DNA of 64,000 bases, taken from Graphiopsis chlorocephala. Its lineage: Eukaryota; Ascomycota; Dothideomycetes; Cladosporiales; Cladosporiaceae. The notes beneath the pieces were generated by a model that worked only from the letters and a program-made list of their open reading frames with translations, made no database searches and had not been told where the DNA came from. Within the stretch, counting starts at the first letter, position 1, and each line of letters begins with the position of its first letter. The stretch is from NCBI GenBank assembly GCA_022828445.1, contig JAIZZJ010000007.1:186001-250000 (forward strand), given 5' to 3'. Shown one piece after another: positions 56,101 to 64,000 of the stretch. A program made the translations under genes and the position numbers.

Positions 56101-59085
56101 GGAGAGATTTGGTTCCCGTTCGTGACCGCCTGGCAAAGACAATACAATCAGACGCCTGACCGCCACACTGTGGAGAACGTCATGAAAGGACTCGTCACCA
56201 GTGGCAAGTTAAAGAAGCTGACGTTCTTCTTCAAGTCAAGAAAAGGCATGACTGTCGAGCGCTCCATTTATGTCGAGCCTGAGATCGACCCAAACTCTCC
56301 GAAGGTGAAGTTGCTTCAAAAGAGAATCATCGACAGCTATCCTGCGACTATTCTGCCCGAAGAGGCCGATATCGCGCCAGAGTTTCGCAAGCAAGCAGCG
56401 AGAAATCCTCAGACCACACATCACGCCAAATTGGCCAGAGCAGCAGGCGAAGGGTCGAGCCCAGCGCCAAAAGAGACGACTGGCTCTGAAAACCTTCCGC
56501 CCCATTACATTCGCGACCAATTCCCCAAGGATGCCAGCATTACAGTGAGACGTACTGGCAATGGCACTGGTCTCGGCGTAATCGACGCGCAACTCCGCAG
56601 TATCAAACACAACCGCAGACTGGCGAGCATCAGGAGAGATGGCCATCCGAGGAAAATTCTACCGACGGGCTCTGAGATGGAAGACGGCTTTGGTGATCTC
56701 ACGTATGAACAGGCTCTGCTGCAAAGCGAACAGCAGCATTCGACATACACTCGTCGTAGTGCTGCTGGTATGCGAGGCTCCAGATCCGGCGGGCGTAAAC
56801 TTCCTGGCCGAATTCTTGGATCGAAAGCGAAGCGGAACGCAGCAAACGCGACGCGCACACCTGCAGGCCAAACAAGGAGAAGTTTGCCATGGGATTCAAT
56901 CGGTTATGTTGCTTCACAGGCTGCGCACTCTTTCGTCAATCCCGCATGGATGGCCGTCGTATCAAAAGCCAAACCTCCGCCAAAACGCATCGCACGCATT
57001 CAATGGAAATGGGTGGATCCGGCTGCAGAGGACTGGTCGGTTTACCCATCTGGTATGACTGACGATGTAGACTTCGCAGATACGCACCACAAAGAGTCTG
57101 CATCTTTCGGCTTGCTAATTCCCAACAGAGCTCATGTGTTGGACAGCAATGGCCTGAGTGAAGATGTGACTGTGCAGTTCGCACCTCAGACGATAGACGA
57201 CATCGTCAACAGCCACATGCTTCCCTCAAGCCCAGAGACGGGCAGCGACGAGAACGAAGCGACGAAGTTTTTCAATGAAGTCGAGCGAGTGCAAGCTTGG
57301 GAGCAGCATGTTGTAAAAGCGAAGCATGCCTTGGCTCGTGGCGCAGACCGTCCGTTCATCAACTACACAACGCCCTCAGACATCCCGTGGCCGCTAGATG
57401 GCGCATTATCCGTGGAAAGACCGGCTCGCGGTAAGCGTGTAAGGGACGGCGACGATGCTGAATCTCCCCAGGCGAAACGTCGACGCCAGCCTCAGAACAA
57501 GACCTCACGAGCGCAAGCGAAAACCTACCCAGAGTCTGACCCTCGCAAGTACAAGAAGCGCGATCGCAAAGCTGCAGCGAACTTTGGCGACAGGGAACAT
57601 GACCGACTTGCCAAAGCAGTCGCTTTGGTGTCAGTCGTTGCTGGTGGTGTTTCTTACAAACGCAACTGGATGATTGTCGCTCACGCTTTCGGCTACCAAT
57701 TCGAGTCGGAGTTTCTGCGTCATCGCTGGGACAAAGTGAGAGATCAAAGAAATCCTGTAGTCAAGCATATGCAGGCGCAAATATGGGAGCCTTTCCTCGA
57801 TGCCTACGAGCGTGGAATCCTTCCAAAGATCGACTACAATGATCTCGAGGCCACGGACTGGCCTGCTCTCATGGAATGGCTGGAGGGCGAAGTCATCACA
57901 TCGTACGCTGTTGACTATACTAAACCTGCAGCTATCATGAACAAGATTCCGGATCTCCCGGTGACAAGAGAAGATCTCGAAGAGAATTTCTTGATCACAG
58001 AGACTATCGCAGATGCGAGCATCAGCCGTGATGAGTTCTTCACTGCGATTGTCGACAAAAGAAGGAGAGATGTCGCGACCACGTGTCTCAACGGAGTGTC
58101 ACTGGAATCCAGCAGCTCGTCAAGTCATCGCGGTGAGACCACCGATCTTCTTCGTTCTTGGGCCCGTGCTGTCGTTTTAACAGACGATTCGAACTACAAC
58201 ATGGACGAAGCGTACAAGAAAATTAGGAAGTTCGGCGACCAATTGCTCGAAGCTACAGTCAAGGATCTGTGTGCAGAGAAGGTCTTGCAGGTGAAGAAGA
58301 AGGGACGACGCCTGCCTGGCAGGAACCTCAAGCTGGACGAGACGAATTTCCTCCCCATGTTCAAGAGATGGTCAGACAAGCAAGGCCCTGAACACTTGTT
58401 CCTGACCAGGGTAGCAAAGAAACGCGCAGAGGTACTTGACACCCTACAACGCCAAGACCACTACGAACTCGAGTACAGCGCGGAAGATGAGCTGTACGTG
58501 GTCTTGACGAACATGGTCGGCCAAGGTCTCTTGACCGTCAAGTCGAAGATCCCCGAGCGCAACGACGACTTTGACGCCCCGTTTCCCAAGCTTACAGCGT
58601 GGGGTTACGCCGGCTATAGCTACAACGTCAGAACATTTGACAAGAACCGCCTCCGTTTCTCCATAATCTACGAGAAGACGGACAAATTTACGTCTGAACA
58701 CGGCCTCAGGAACAACGTTCCCATTCCCATCCATCCGCCACAATTCGTCAACGAAGACGGCTACCGTATCCCTCTGTGGGTTGATATACACGAAAAGCTG
58801 CTTCCGCGGATGTGGGAGATGGTCGTCCGGTCAGTGCTCAACTTGGTCGTCTTCAGGCCGGGTATCAACGCTGCGGACATTGAGGAGGCCCACAAGAGCA
58901 AGATCTGGGCATGGGAAGTCGAATTGCTGATGAGTTGGATGGAGGAGACTGGCGTGGCAGAGCGGGTTGGTCCGGGCGAGGAAGTCGATGGGATGTGGAA
59001 GGGTGGATGGAAGGTCGGCGAGTGGTGGTACTGTGCTGCGCTTTGCCCCGCGTTGAGCGAGCAGAGTAGTGTTGTTGAGGTTTGA
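53159..59085 (+). CDS. tfc3: TFIIIC largest subunit (Tfc3/tau138, B-block binding)
   Basis: Exons are 53159-53228 and 53300-59085. The 71-bp intron (donor GTCAGT, branch GCTAAC, acceptor CGCAG) joins MMASGFDGLVERLLYDVALAGTG to GLGIKELGDAV. The product is 1951 aa, the largest in the window. Tfc3 recognises the B box of tRNA genes and recruits TFIIIB. The B-block winged-helix domain lies at about 140-220 (KRIPFLEFQALSVIAGQG...DVTRLTGQDKRSLPKRTDNLAKNGYI). A second winged-helix-like block lies near 860-960 (RRKVAMDIVQTCGGVFPGKGEIW). A Myb/SANT-like segment with DRLAKAVALVSVVAGGVSYKRNW lies near 1480, and the C-terminal helical region follows. Linkers (450-720) are basic and A/T-hook-like (GRPRKS, GRPPGS). 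Such variation is usual for this fast-evolving subunit. Confidence 0.92.
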
Positions 59086-59546
59086 GGTGTGAGGCGTGAA
59101 AGGAAGAACTGCTTCACTTCATCCAGCTATGCTTCTTGTTGCGTTTGACATCGTTGAAGGATGTCAACTCTTGCTTGCTGTAGTATATGATATCCGTTCA
59201 CCATTAAGCGATGTTGATAGCGTGTACTTTAGATGGCAACAAAAGTTTGAGTGCGGATCGCGTGTACGACAACCTCAAAGTATCTTGCTCTTCACAAGTC
59301 TGTCTGCCTGTGATTAGTGAACATGTGAAATGAATAGGTCCCGTTACTAATCGAATCTATATATATTTCGAAGCCGAAGTTGGTGGCAATGAATTGCTCG
59401 TGCCTCTTCACAGCACAGCTGGCCTCAGGGTCCAAACGTCATCCTCGAGGTCTCTATCAATTCAAATCAACGAAGCAATCCCCACCGATAGAACATCCTC
59501 TCCCACAACAACAAAAAGTAATACCTACCCCGGCACCTCAACAACC
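59086..59546. other. Intergenic region between tfc3 and the PDI gene
   Basis: The tfc3 3' UTR and the PDI promoter lie here, including a TATATATATT run at about 59359-59368. No coding frame could be supported. Confidence 0.55.
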
Positions 59547-60697
59547 ATGGTCCGGATCCCCCAATTCCTCACCGCGGCGCTCGCCATCACCGGCGCCTCC
59601 GCCGCCTCGGCCGTCAAAGACCTCCTCCCCTCCAACTTCGACGACATCGTCCTCAACTCCGGCAAGCCCGCGCTCGTCGAGTTCTTCGCGCCCTGGTGCG
59701 GCCACTGCAAGACCCTCGCGCCGATCTACGAAGAACTCGCCGCTGCTTTCGAGCACTCGGACAAAGTCACCATCGCGAAGGTCGACGCCGACGCCCACAA
59801 GGAGCTCGGCCGCAAGCATGGCGTGCAGGGCTTCCCGACTCTAAAGTGGTTTGAGAACGGCAAGGTCGAGGACTATAAGAGTGGACGGGATCTGGAGAGT
59901 TTGGTTGCGTTTGTTTCGGGGAAGACGGGCGTGATGATGAAGCAGAAGAAGGCGGAGAAGAGCAATGTTGAGATGTTGAACGATTCGACTTTCAAGGAGA
60001 AGATTGGTGGGGATAAGGATGTGCTTGTTGCTTTCACTGCGCCGTGGTGTGGACGTGAGTATTCAATTGAAAAGAAGACCCGGCTGTGATTCTCAAGCAC
60101 AGCAAAGCTAACAATCAACCCTCAACAGACTGCAAGACCCTCGCCCCCGTCTGGGAGCAGCTAGCCACCGACTTCGCCTCCGAGCCCAACGTCCTCGTCG
60201 CCAAAGTCGACTGCGAAGCCCCCAACGCCAAAGCCACCGCGCAAGAAGCCGGCGTCAAGTCCTACCCGACCATCAAGTACTACCCCGCCGGCTCCTCCGA
60301 AGCAATCCCCTACACCTCCGGCCGCAGCGAAGCCGATCTCGTCTCTTTCCTGAACGAAAAGGCTGGAACCTTCCGCGTCGCCGGCGGCGGCCTCAACGCC
60401 CTGGCTGGCACGATCCCCTCTATCGACGATATTGTGCGCAATCTGCGCACCGGCGGCGCTAAAGCGCAGGAGGAGTTCGAGAAGGCTGTTGGTGCCGCTA
60501 AGGAGCAGTATGCCGAGTACTATGGCAAGGTTGCTAAGAAGAGTGAGGCGAATGCTGGATATGTGGAGAAGGAGCTCGCGAGGCTGCAGAGCTTGCTCAA
60601 GAAGGGTGGTCTTACGATTGAGAAGGTTGATGACTTGGTCAGGAGGAGTAACATTTTGAATGTGTTCAAGGGTTCTGACGAGAAGAGCGAGCTTTAG
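59547..60697 (+). CDS. ER protein disulfide isomerase with two thioredoxin domains and ERp29-like C-domain
   Basis: Exons are 59547-60054 and 60129-60697. The 74-bp intron (GTGAGT...CAACAG) interrupts the second active-site motif and restores its His codon. The product is 358 aa. A signal peptide (about 1-20) is followed by thioredoxin domain a (WCGHCKTLAP, Cys51-Gly-His-Cys54) and domain a' (Cys168-Gly-His-Cys171). A helical ERp29c-type domain (about 255-345) ends the protein. This is the layout of fungal TigA/Erp38-like foldases, which oxidise and isomerise disulfides of secreted proteins. The last four residues are KSEL, a variant of the KDEL/HDEL retrieval signal. The upstream open segment before ATG 59547 is leader. 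Confidence 0.94.
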
Positions 60698-61073
60698 ATG
60701 AGGGATTTGAGTGATCGATTGTGGAGAACGGTATGGCCTTTTCGAGGGTTGTGAGGAAAAAGTATACGTATCACGAGTGATTGTATCATATGGTTTGATG
60801 AGGATACAATTTTGATATTGACAGATTGATTTTTGAATCTTTCGTTGCCCGACATTCCAAGACAATGGTTCGAAACAACTGCTTATCACCAGGGAACGCA
60901 TAACATGAGAGAACTTCGAAACAATGGACTCGGCGTCGTCTCATTCTGATCTACACATAAATCCCAGCCAAGATACAAAAAAACCATCTATATCCCATAT
61001 TCCTCCTATCCGAAGCGATCGAAACGCCGTTGCCCGAAAACTCCCCCGACCAACCAGCTTGATACACCCCGCC
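60698..61073. other. Convergent intergenic region
   Basis: The 3' ends of the PDI (+) and small Cys-containing protein (-) genes lie here. A/T-rich stretches occur at 60760-60830. Nothing else was seen. Confidence 0.5.
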
Positions 61074-61313
61074 TTAGTTCGCCTTCCCGTTGCATTTACG
61101 ACCACAAGACGAATCACAGTAGTTTTGGTGCAGGTAGCCAGATTGGTCGTAGTATGGGCCTTGGCCGCGGTACTGAGGTGGTTGTTGTGAATACTGGTTG
61201 CATGTTGTTGCAGTGGCTATCTTGCCCTCTTCGTGAGCGGCTACGCCTTTGCTGATGGCGTTGAGGGCGTAGGCGATGCCGCCATATTTGATGCCTGATT
61301 TGAGGAGACCCAT
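61074..61313 (-). CDS. Small conserved-looking fungal protein (79 aa)
   Basis: A single exon encodes 79 residues. The N-terminus (MGLLKSGIKYGGIAYALNAISKGVAAHEE) is an amphipathic hydrophobic helix. That short start is shared by many small ascomycete proteins of unknown role. A Gln/Tyr-rich middle (QYSQQPPQYRGQGPYYDQSGY) and a Cys-containing tail (NYCDSSCGRKCNG) follow. The ATG is preceded by CACAAACAACA on the minus strand, a good fungal start context. I know of no function. Membrane or stress-related association is possible from the composition, but unproven. Confidence 0.6.
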   Translation of the reverse strand: MGLLKSGIKYGGIAYALNAISKGVAAHEEGKIATATTCNQYSQQPPQYRGQGPYYDQSGYLHQNYCDSSCGRKCNGKAN

Positions 61314-62366
61314 TGTTGTTTGTGTTGGTTGGGCAAGTGAGAATATGTGGTGGATTGTTGTGGATGGTTGGATTGCTTTTCCGGGAGATGGATTCTGTTA
61401 TGTGTGTTTTGTGAATGAAGATTGGCTGTGAATGGAGTAGTGTTCGTTGGATGAGTGGTCCATCGAGGAACTCCTTCGATGCTTATATACCTTCCGTTCT
61501 TACTCGTTCCAATGATTACTTAGTTGTGGAAATTCGCAGTTACACGCGTACCATGCGGTACAGCCACATCCTTCCAGGCAGATCAATGGCCGTCGGTATC
61601 GTACAGCTCGGATGTGGGTGTATAGCCTCTCGCTCAGCCCACGCCTTGCATCCTTCGAGGTGCTCGGTATCGGTATCGGACTCGGAGCAGTGCCGTTTAG
61701 CGAGAGAGCCAATAATTAATCGTGAAGACTAGGAGGCAATCTTCTCCTCCCACAGCCCCACAATACAAACGGCTAAGGCCTTCAGGGACGTTGTGAACGG
61801 GACGTCATGAGATCTGCACAGAGGGGGCGTGTCTTGCCTGTGCCTGTGCCTGTTGTGCTTGCAGCTATCAAAAGTGTTTGACAGGCTGTCGCAGTATGCG
61901 CCTCGACTGCCAATCGTATGAGCCAGTGAAGTGTTTGTCTTCCCAGCGTGCAGTTGGCAGAGGGCATGGCCATGGCCATGGCTCTTCTGAAACGCTGGCA
62001 ATCTCCGTGGCAGCATCTCCTGACGACCAGCCGCATTATGCCTTGCAGGGGTCCATCTACACCTCACTAACAAACAACTATCTACTACAGTCATGTTGAC
62101 TTGTTTCTCTCTATCCGCTTATCCACACTCCTTTGGCTTGTCAGTCGAAGAGGAACTTACTTTGTCTCTCTCCACGTGCTCATCGGGGATACGCCTTTGT
62201 TGGCCCACTACCCTTGACACTAGAACAGCAGCAAACAAAGACACGCAGTAGCGTCTGTCACTCACACCAACATTCCCTCTATCTTCGACATTTAGCGATC
62301 AGTATCACAGAGACACTCCTCTCATACAACCATCTTCAACCTACAACCCAACACACAACACCCACC
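61314..62366. other. 1-kb divergent intergenic region
   Basis: Promoters of the 79-aa gene (-) and the eIF4E-like gene (+) lie here. The last about 150 bp before 62367 are C/A-rich leader sequence. No gene could be supported. Confidence 0.5.
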
Positions 62367-63161
62367 ATGGCCGCCCCTCCCAACCTCACCGTCTCCCCCT
62401 CCGCCGACCTCTCACCAACAACCACTCCCGCCCGCGGCGCCGAAATGCGCAACTTCTTGCAAGCCCGCCTGCAAAAGAACCGCGCCCCACCTCTAGTCCA
62501 CAGCTGGGACTTCTGGCACGATCGTCAAGACCGCGGTCAGGCCAACATCACCGCCAACGGTACTCAATCCCCCACAACCGCAAACGACAGCACCGCCTAC
62601 GAAGAGCGCCTCGTGCGCCTAGCCGAAGTCAACGATATCCGCTCCTTCTGGAACCTATTCAACAACTTCGACACCACGCTCCTCCCGCTCCGCGACAGCG
62701 TGCACCTCTTCAAGCGCGGCGTCAAACCCATCTGGGAAGACCCGCGCAACGCCCAGGGCGGCTCGTGGACCTTCCGCGTGCCCAAACAGCTAGCTCCAGA
62801 ATTCTGGAAGGAAGTCTGCATGCTGGCGATCGGGGAGCAATTACAAGCGGCCGTCGAAGAAGAAGGCGTCACGACGTTCAGAGACGATATCTGTGGAGTT
62901 AGTCTGGGCGTGAGGTTTGGGAGCATGCTTGTGCAGATTTGGAATCGGGATGGGCAGCACGAGGAGGGGGTTAGGAGGATTTTGGAGACGGTTTGGGGCG
63001 GGTTGAGCGCGGGGTTGCAGCCTAGGGAGGGGTCGTTTTATTATAAGAGGCATAACGAGCATGCGGCTTTTGCGGCGGGGAAGCAGGAGGAGGAGCAAAG
63101 CAGTGTTGTTGGGAACGGTGGTGCTGCTGCTGCTGCTGCTGCTGCTGTGGGTGTGGCTTGA
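62367..63161 (+). CDS. Divergent eIF4E-family cap-binding protein
   Basis: A single exon encodes 264 aa from an ATG in CACCATGGCC context. The eIF4E fold is followed from VHSWDFWHDRQ (the Trp43/Trp46 positions of human eIF4E) through DIRSFWNLFNNFD, HLFKRGVKPIWEDPRN (Trp102 position) and GGSWTFRV (Trp113 position). FWKEVCMLAIGEQL and VRFGSMLVQIWNRD (Trp166 position) come next. Aligning FWNL to human FWAL puts a Tyr where eIF4E has cap-stacking Trp56, with Trp43 kept. This is the class III pattern. An insertion of about 15 Asn/Thr-rich residues lies just before it, and a tail of 8 Ala follows. It probably binds m7G caps as an alternative initiation or repressor form. It is not the canonical eIF4E. 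Confidence 0.88.
   Translation: MAAPPNLTVSPSADLSPTTTPARGAEMRNFLQARLQKNRAPPLVHSWDFWHDRQDRGQANITANGTQSPTTANDSTAYEERLVRLAEVNDIRSFWNLFNNFDTTLLPLRDSVHLFKRGVKPIWEDPRNAQGGSWTFRVPKQLAPEFWKEVCMLAIGEQLQAAVEEEGVTTFRDDICGVSLGVRFGSMLVQIWNRDGQHEEGVRRILETVWGGLSAGLQPREGSFYYKRHNEHAAFAAGKQEEEQSSVVGNGGAAAAAAAAVGVA
63123..63146 (+). repeat. (GCT)8 coding microsatellite
   Basis: Eight uninterrupted GCT codons near the 3' end of the eIF4E-like gene encode poly-Ala. This tract is likely to vary in length between strains. Confidence 0.9.
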
Positions 63162-63624
63162 GAGGGGATAGTGGATTTGACGATCTTGACTTGAATGTTT
63201 GGCGATTGATCTGCGATTATGTGGCGGGCCTGCATGGCGGCTCTCGACGATGCTGCTTGGAATGCAGCGTTGTTTGAAGACCGAGGATCGATGGGGCAGT
63301 CATACAACTTTGCCTAAAGACCTGCTGCGGCTCTACAGAGCGTGTGCTAATGTCCGTCCATCGTGTACTTCTCGACGGAAGGGCACACAGGGCCTATGAA
63401 TCTGGTCTGACCAGATAGATTACCTAGAATGAACGAAGATTGGGACAGCTCTCATATCGGCTCGCAAGAATTTATCATTGCTACCAAACACCAGCGTTGG
63501 TAGCCGACGAAATGATCGTATGTACGCCTAATTCCAGCCCTCGTTTCAAGTCTGCATTGGGGAGTCGTCGTCCCTGGCTCATTGTCCTTTTCGAACGTGA
63601 TCAACCTCAATGCTGGATCCAAGT
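63162..63624. other. Convergent intergenic region
   Basis: 3' UTRs of the eIF4E-like (+) and methyltransferase (-) genes lie here. No other feature was seen. Confidence 0.5.
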
Positions 63625-64000
63625 TCAAGCCGCTTTCGTAAGAGTCCCAACAACGTGCGGCAACGTATCATACTTGCCCTCCCCAACACCAGGCTTCAAA
63701 TCGACCTTTTCCCACTCGCCAGCCCGCAACAGCCATTCGTCCGTCGGACGGCAAATATCGCAACCGCCAAAGAAATGCGGCCAAATGAGATTGATGAATT
63801 CTAGAAACATCTTCAAGTCAGCACACACCTCTGTAATCACTTTCAAAAAAAAAAAAAAACTTACTCTGCCATCCACCAACGAAATCACCCTGATACTTCG
63901 TCTTCACATGCTCATAAACAATCCACCTCCCCCCTGCCCTCAACAGCGGATACAAATCCCCAATCACCCTCTCCGGCCCCGGAATACTACACAAACACTG
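63625..64000 (-). CDS. SAM-dependent methyltransferase, C-terminal part (METTL7-like; runs off window)
   Basis: Exons are >64000-63865 and 63800-63625. The 64-bp intron (donor GTAAGT, acceptor TTCTAG) joins GDFVGGWQ to KFINLIWPHFFGGCD. The visible 103 residues are the end of a class I methyltransferase. LYPLLRAGGRWIVYEHVKT is the post-core strand/helix, then GGCDICRPTDEWLLRAGEWEKVDLKPG and LPHVVGTLTK. This C-terminal pattern is that of fungal METTL7A/B-like lipid- or small-molecule methyltransferases. The SAM-binding motifs lie off the window, so the substrate cannot be inferred. The 15-A run on the plus strand (63845-63859) sits inside the intron just after the donor. Confidence 0.75.

Noticed and set aside
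53473..59085. TFIIIC protein starting at GTG 53473
   Set aside because: An upstream exon at 53159 and a good intron give the conserved N-terminus. The GTG is internal.
1..64000. CRISPR array, 5S rRNA, intact transposon
   Set aside because: No regularly spaced direct repeats with unique spacers, no rRNA signature and no transposase or reverse transcriptase motifs were found by reading.

Overview
The window is nuclear DNA from a filamentous ascomycete (Pezizomycotina). Genes are single and carried on both strands. Introns are short (about 50-75 bp, a few longer) with GTRNGT-like donors and CTAAY branch points. Intergenic gaps run from 0.1 to 4 kb. The gene set includes fungal families (FLC/TRP-like channel, fungal CPDase, Ase1, Rad4/Dpb11, Art-type arrestin). 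A dothideomycete is my best guess, but nothing in the sequence fixes the class.

Layout. 0-3 kb: end of mitochondrial EF-Tu and a GH43 glycosidase. 3-6.4 kb: FLC/TRP-like membrane protein. 6.4-9 kb: gene-poor, with an intron-bearing tRNA-Ser(CGA). 9-14 kb: small membrane protein, low-complexity protein, ABM-domain protein, and a DUF2306 membrane protein with an apparent frameshift. 14-17 kb: GH78 alpha-L-rhamnosidase. 18-19.7 kb: cyclic phosphodiesterase and SprT-like protein. 20.8-22.3 kb: uncharacterised 504-aa protein. 22.3-26.8 kb: empty. 26.8-36.6 kb: Ase1, heme-oxygenase-like protein, Tim17-like membrane protein, eIF4B, F-box-like protein. 38.7-48.3 kb: alpha-arrestin, four-BRCT Dpb11/Rad4, and U-box cyclophilin PPIL2. 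49.5 kb: a small tandem-repeat peptide precursor. 50-59 kb: basic coiled-coil protein, MFAP1, and the TFIIIC subunit Tfc3. 59.5-64 kb: ER disulfide isomerase, small Cys-containing protein, divergent eIF4E, and the end of a methyltransferase running off the window.

Most genes are core housekeeping functions: translation (EF-Tu, eIF4B, eIF4E), splicing (MFAP1, PPIL2), Pol III transcription (Tfc3), checkpoint/replication (Dpb11) and mitosis (Ase1). They form no pathway cluster. The standout is the 49.5 kb gene. It has four near-identical repeats, each holding an 11-residue peptide ending in Cys, followed by a CaaX-like box (CTVS or CTLQ) and then a basic residue. This is the layout of tandem farnesylated-pheromone precursors (rhodotorucine A type) and of ascomycete hybrid h-type precursors. 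It has no signal peptide. All differences among the four 12-codon cores are synonymous. I deduced splice sites by reading donors, branch points, acceptors and phase. None has been checked against transcripts.
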